From Oscillospiraceae bacterium (GTDB taxonomy: Bacteria; Bacillota; Clostridia; Oscillospirales; Oscillospiraceae): 64,000 nucleotides of DNA. Made by a program: the position numbers and the translations under genes. The notes under the pieces were generated by a model. That model worked only from the letters and a program-made list of their open reading frames with translations, did not search any database and was not told the DNA's origin. Shown here one piece after another: positions 61,601 through 64,000 of this stretch. The number at the start of each line of letters is the position of its first letter. Position 1 is the first letter of the stretch. The stretch covers positions 248,001 to 312,000 of the forward strand of contig CACYWG010000001.1 in the NCBI GenBank assembly GCA_902778115.1. Reading direction: 5' to 3'.

Positions 61601-63603
61601 TCATATGGCGGCTGAACTACGTTGCCACTACTGTCGTAAACGGTGCCAGTATATTCATCATCATAGTATTGATACCTTCCAAGATAATACTCAGTATTAG
61701 TCTCAGACTTACGTGTCAATTCCTTATACTCACCATCCACATAGGCATACTGAGTCCCGTTATTGTCATTTGCAAGAACGTAATCCTGATAACTCGAACC
61801 CTCCACGACGAAAACCAAGGTATAAGCGATACGGTCGTAGTAGACTTCAAGAACCGTGGTGCCGTTCGCTTCCGCGATCGCGGACGCGGTGCTCTTGTTC
61901 TCATTGAAGACGAAGCCTTCCGGCGCGGTCTTGTCGGCATTGCTGGGTTCGACCGTGCTGCCCTTTACCGTTTCGCGGGTCTCGGAATGAGAGTATTCAT
62001 AATGCTTGGCGCTGTCTTCCAGACCGGCGTCATCCGTGGCGACCTGCTGATAGAACATGACCGTGTACTTGGCGACGGCATACTCCCAGACCGCGTACAG
62101 GGTGATGTCTTTCGTCAACTCCTGGTTCCAGTTGAACTCTTCCGCGCCGTTGGTCACGTGACCTTCGTCGTCGTACTCGGGCTTGGTCTCGGACCAGTAC
62201 TTGAACACGTAGCCGGACCAGGTGGGATTCTTCTCGGGCTTGCCCTCGATAGCCTGATGCTCGGCCAGAACGAAGGCGGGGCCGGTATAGGTCGCGCCGG
62301 CGCCGCGCTCAGAAGCCCAGAAGCGAATCCAGTGAGCGTCCTTGAAGACCGGGTAGAAATCGGTATCGGCAGTGATCTCGTACTTGCCGTCCGTCAGCTC
62401 GCTGTCCTTGATCTCTTCGGTGGCATTGGGAGTCGTCGCCCAGCCGACGAAGGCCTGGGTGCTGAGAGGAGCGGTGGCCGTCATGTTCTTGATGTCGACA
62501 TAACCCTTGCCGTTTTCATCGGTAACGATCTGCTGGCGATCCAGAACGACGCCGCCGTCCGCTTCCTTGAAGAAGGTCGCATACAGGACGTTTTCGTACT
62601 TGGCGCGGACGATCACGTCATAGTCCTCTTCCGCGGTGATCGAGATCGGATTCTCAGCGCCGAACTTGATCTGCTCGCCGTACTCGTTGTTCTCGTAGAC
62701 AAACCAGCCAAGGAAGGTCTGGTTGCCGGCGATGGCAGGAGCGCCGACGTCTTCCAGATATTCGCCGTCCTTGACGATCTGGTTGTCAACGTCCTGACCG
62801 GCGGTGTTCTTAAAGAAGTACTGAGAGCCGTCGGCATTCTGGAAGTAATAAGTCGCGCGAACCGGGCCATCGTCTTCAGGATCAATGATCGCGTAGACAG
62901 AGAAGCTGGACGCCTCGAAGGAGACTGCGTCCGCCATGGCAATGTCACCGGCGCTCATCTGCTCCACGATTTCGGGAACGGCGTTCTCGCCGTCGGGAAC
63001 GTGGATGACGATGGGCTCGGCAATGCCTTCGATTTCGGGCGCGCTCATGCGGACAAAGAGCTTCGTACCCTCGGCGGGCTCGATCTCTTCGCCGTTCAGC
63101 CAGAAGCTGATATCGGCAGCCAACTGCACGCTGCCGTTCAGGTTCTCGGCTCTGTCAACCGCGTTCTGGACCGACGAAAGGTCGACCAGACGGTCAACGA
63201 CCATCTCGGTGCCCAGAGGCAGAGCACCGGCGGGAGCGGAGACCTCGACCGAGAAGCCGGTCGCGGATTCGCTGTAAGAAAAGTCCTTGGCAGGAGCTGC
63301 TTCCTCCTCGACGACCGACTCTTCGCTGACAATGTCAACGATCGGGTCCTCGGAGACGATCTCCTCTTCCTCGGTAAAGCCGATCTTCTTGCCGGCGCCG
63401 ATCGGAAGAGTGACAGGCTTCTCCACAGGCTCCTCAATGGGTTCCTCGACGGGTTCCTCAGCGGGAAGCTCCACAGGCTCCTCGTCGGCAATCACGACAG
63501 CGTCTTCCGCAGGCGCGCCGACGGCATAGGCCGGCAGGCCCAGGGACAGAACCATCGTCAGTGCCAGGAGCAGGGACAGGGTTCTCTTCATGGATTTCTT
63601 CAC
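58603..63603 (-). CDS. Giant secreted InlB-type repeat protein
   Basis: A 1666-residue exported protein. The signal peptide (SMKRTLSLLLALTMVLSLGL, cut after AYA) is followed by a Glu/Pro-rich segment (EEPVEEPIEEPVEKP), a domain of about 170 residues, then many InlB B-type/Listeria-Bacteroides repeats of about 70-90 residues recognised by FxGW...YAxW (FAGWFEDPECQTPFDF, YAGWK, YAIWG) and YYDRIxYxL. The middle is very Tyr-rich. No LPXTG, SLH, or membrane anchor is visible at the C-terminus (ends DPVLATP), so it is released or held by other contacts. GTG 63603 follows GGGAGG 8 bases upstream; ATG 63591 is an alternative. Probable adhesin. Confidence 0.82.
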   Translation of the reverse strand: MKKSMKRTLSLLLALTMVLSLGLPAYAVGAPAEDAVVIADEEPVELPAEEPVEEPIEEPVEKPVTLPIGAGKKIGFTEEEEIVSEDPIVDIVSEESVVEEEAAPAKDFSYSESATGFSVEVSAPAGALPLGTEMVVDRLVDLSSVQNAVDRAENLNGSVQLAADISFWLNGEEIEPAEGTKLFVRMSAPEIEGIAEPIVIHVPDGENAVPEIVEQMSAGDIAMADAVSFEASSFSVYAIIDPEDDGPVRATYYFQNADGSQYFFKNTAGQDVDNQIVKDGEYLEDVGAPAIAGNQTFLGWFVYENNEYGEQIKFGAENPISITAEEDYDVIVRAKYENVLYATFFKEADGGVVLDRQQIVTDENGKGYVDIKNMTATAPLSTQAFVGWATTPNATEEIKDSELTDGKYEITADTDFYPVFKDAHWIRFWASERGAGATYTGPAFVLAEHQAIEGKPEKNPTWSGYVFKYWSETKPEYDDEGHVTNGAEEFNWNQELTKDITLYAVWEYAVAKYTVMFYQQVATDDAGLEDSAKHYEYSHSETRETVKGSTVEPSNADKTAPEGFVFNENKSTASAIAEANGTTVLEVYYDRIAYTLVFVVEGSSYQDYVLANDNNGTQYAYVDGEYKELTRKSETNTEYYLGRYQYYDDEYTGTVYDSSGNVVQPPYDHSQTYYRDNRQRNQLYWKTRSETTYTWELDGEEYTGARYKYQNTSTHIVKRVEALYGHSVKDEFPIVGEDGTSYEGWAWTDSGNPKVYNYVLQTIETMPAANVTFVGSRGSAVKTIYYYVEVVKGEDLTGVTTREFNNKTYKLYKTVTHNFNFLTYDEEYHPITGFERDRSHAQPAFGDPRYVPDGYSWTTRTDENIAPIPNYASYTSYGTLYVYHHNNGSNFTQVSSSQYGLYANEWVNYLYYDRISYKLEFKDSLTNENLSQYETGSPEFNPVKTVQFEESLASYEPDAAVRPLSTIPGKEFAGWFEDPECQTPFDFSSTMPNHDHVVYAGWKDVYYLVKVDPNGGQLDPSESTFFWLTYGKTVSEYGGIKREFVEVDDGTGTYKYTNNTYDKLHADLVAGTYSESLEPMTEEEATAYIWDHYKEVDRSAIYEEDSTGTYKPEANAYALIGWYNVNPDGSLGTPYDFDNEVNADVSIRAMWRRLGDFGVVYDFGAVDRDGNKLYYKDTEGNPTTEQVQAATVPGDSNRYADQSDSSMFEKAGSPAADKYVFVGWYYDGKIYNPGDVYIINAKLADESKNIHIQPVFDEMETVPVRVTHIDWYANTIDIAGNELDEDTLTKPDDAIQKRDGEGWYVEDENLQINKGYDIRPADTYSYGSYEFLGWAKTADATEDQIFLKYNKDDGFFYAEKEEGNGVWDVKVSQVAADENQPYDDLYAIWGGDFKVVYTGQPNAMSDDNIQVYHLSRAFQSFNLLVKHDTRAGEEESAIHSGYLYGGYYTAAPTTSTEAYDGSNWTFAEPQTQDGAAIKPVPGTTYYVKEVPGNVGILDNPKFKDYLAPKISYTYYYKNNQKEFDKIGSVFLVSMIDDAVGTAYKETGFIIDGTRYKADTIKNLTIEALDDSANPKANIEYSASGTNGLISYLLVFDRPDRNGEPDTEKTILKNNQSVQQYWITNDGYLVVGYTTRVYTNLDASGSKPNTMIASSETKYTDPVLATP

Positions 63604-63717
63604 TTCAAATTCCTCCCTTTTCAGGAAAAATGGTGTACAAATTCAGCGCTGTGATGGGTGAATGGTAAAAACTGACTATATGAAAACTGGACATAGTTCA
63701 CCCACTACATCAAAGAC

Positions 63718-63746
63718 ATTTTATAACAGCTCACCCGCGCTGTCAA
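63718..63746 (-). promoter_or_regulatory. Strong promoter of the giant protein / PqqD operon
   Basis: On the minus strand a perfect TTGACA (63746-63741), 17 bases, and TAAAAT (63723-63718). The 5' untranslated region is about 108 bases. GGGTGA occurs in the spacer, again at about 63697-63703, and as its complement near 63655-63662, possibly a regulator or RNA-fold element. The rest of the 347-bp intergenic gap (63604-63950) also holds the leader of the divergent gene. Confidence 0.8.
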
Positions 63747-63891
63747 TGAAAAAAGAAGATTTATTATGACAATTTTTTGTTTATGCAAGTAATCATTTTG
63801 AGATATTTCCCTCTTGTTCGGGCTTGTTTCTCTTCTTTCCGGTGTTATGTAACCCGGCTCAGGTTTACATTTATAATTGTAGTGTATAAAT

Positions 63892-63943
63892 CCTCCGTTT
63901 GCGGGAAAGAATAGGCTTGCAAACCAATTTTCGTAAACGGAGG
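63892..63943 (+). promoter_or_regulatory. 5'-UTR hairpin able to hide the ribosome binding site
   Basis: CCTCCGTTTGCG (63892-63903) pairs with CGTAAACGGAGG (63932-63943), 11 of 12 positions, around a 28-base loop. The 3' arm contains the GGAGG used by the ATG at 63951, so the fold would block translation. TATAAA-like boxes lie just upstream (63870-63890). Confidence 0.5.
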
Positions 63944-63950
63944 TATGTTT

Positions 63951-64000
63951 ATGAACAGCAGCAGCTCCGGCCGTCGGCTGGAGGGTTTTCTTTCCGGAAA
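63951..64000 (+). CDS. Start of an unidentified gene, cut by window end
   Basis: The first 16 codons read MNSSSSGRRLEGFLSG. GGAGG lies 7 bases before the ATG. The product cannot be named; N-termini like this (…LEGFLxGK) occur in membrane-anchored envelope or peptidase proteins of related bacteria, which is only a hint. It is divergent from the giant repeat protein gene. Confidence 0.55.
   Translation, partial: MNSSSSGRRLEGFLSG

Noticed and set aside
60949..63654. A 901-codon open frame on the plus strand, and another of 524 codons at 59365-60939
   Set aside because: Both are antisense to the giant repeat protein gene, which has a signal peptide, ribosome binding site, promoter and recognisable repeats. 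The long antisense frames result from its G+C-rich third positions and low stop frequency; their products have no recognisable domains.

Overview
The window looks like a chromosomal piece of an anaerobic, spore-forming Clostridia bacterium, most like an Oscillospiraceae/Ruminococcaceae-type gut commensal. The reasons are a stage II sporulation protein R gene, strong AGGAGG-type ribosome binding sites, many GTG/TTG starts, visibly G+C-rich housekeeping genes, a cellobiose phosphorylase/GH5 locus, LicD and EpsG family capsule genes, and tyrosine-tailed BY-kinases. The genus cannot be fixed from the sequence alone.

Layout. 1-5.9 kb: a beta-glucan locus with a sugar-binding lipoprotein (cut by the window edge) and its LacI-type regulator on the minus strand, and a divergent GH94 cellobiose phosphorylase followed by a GH5 lipoprotein on the plus strand. 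5.9-6.2 kb: tRNA-Val(CAC) with a terminator, and next to it a copy of the tRNA 3' end inside an 81-nt tRNA-like foldable element that ends in CCA and has its own terminator. 6.3-18.4 kb: mixed housekeeping genes: a zinc phospholipase C-like protein, SpoIIR, a PlsC-type acyltransferase with a zinc ribbon, a 37-residue ORF, a FliB/YkgJ-type Cys-cluster protein, a TrmH/SpoU methyltransferase, ispE, a GH13 glucosidase, an Ig-like surface protein, a PAP2 phosphatase, a 2-hydroxyacid dehydrogenase and an M29 aminopeptidase. 18.4-55.5 kb: one long minus-strand surface-polysaccharide locus. It has a CpsB phosphatase, two Wzz/BY-kinases, an initiating sugar transferase, an EpsG-type polymerase, a Wzm/Wzt ABC exporter, about a dozen glycosyltransferases, three LicD-family proteins, a LicC-like nucleotidyltransferase, a Stealth phosphotransferase, an acyltransferase, a pyruvyltransferase-family protein with its Fe-S partner, and an aldolase/dehydrogenase pair. 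It also holds decayed genes: a tagD pseudogene, a 5'-truncated pyruvyltransferase and the 3' tail of a metallophosphoesterase. An ABC exporter heads this run behind a clear promoter.

55.6-63.6 kb: a second minus-strand run that probably forms one operon from a strong promoter at 63.7 kb. It encodes a 1666-residue secreted InlB-type repeat protein, a 90-residue small protein, an HPr-kinase-like P-loop protein, a PqqD-family protein, a small acidic lipoprotein and an NTP_transf_5-type nucleotidyltransferase, and ends at a terminator. PqqD plus HprK-like kinase plus this nucleotidyltransferase is a gene set known from some RiPP (notably phosphorylated lasso peptide) clusters, but no dedicated cyclase, radical SAM enzyme or leader protease lies beside it. 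The 90-residue protein is the obvious candidate substrate. This is the most interesting candidate for an undescribed system here.

The last 50 bases begin a plus-strand gene whose ribosome binding site can be sequestered in a long hairpin.
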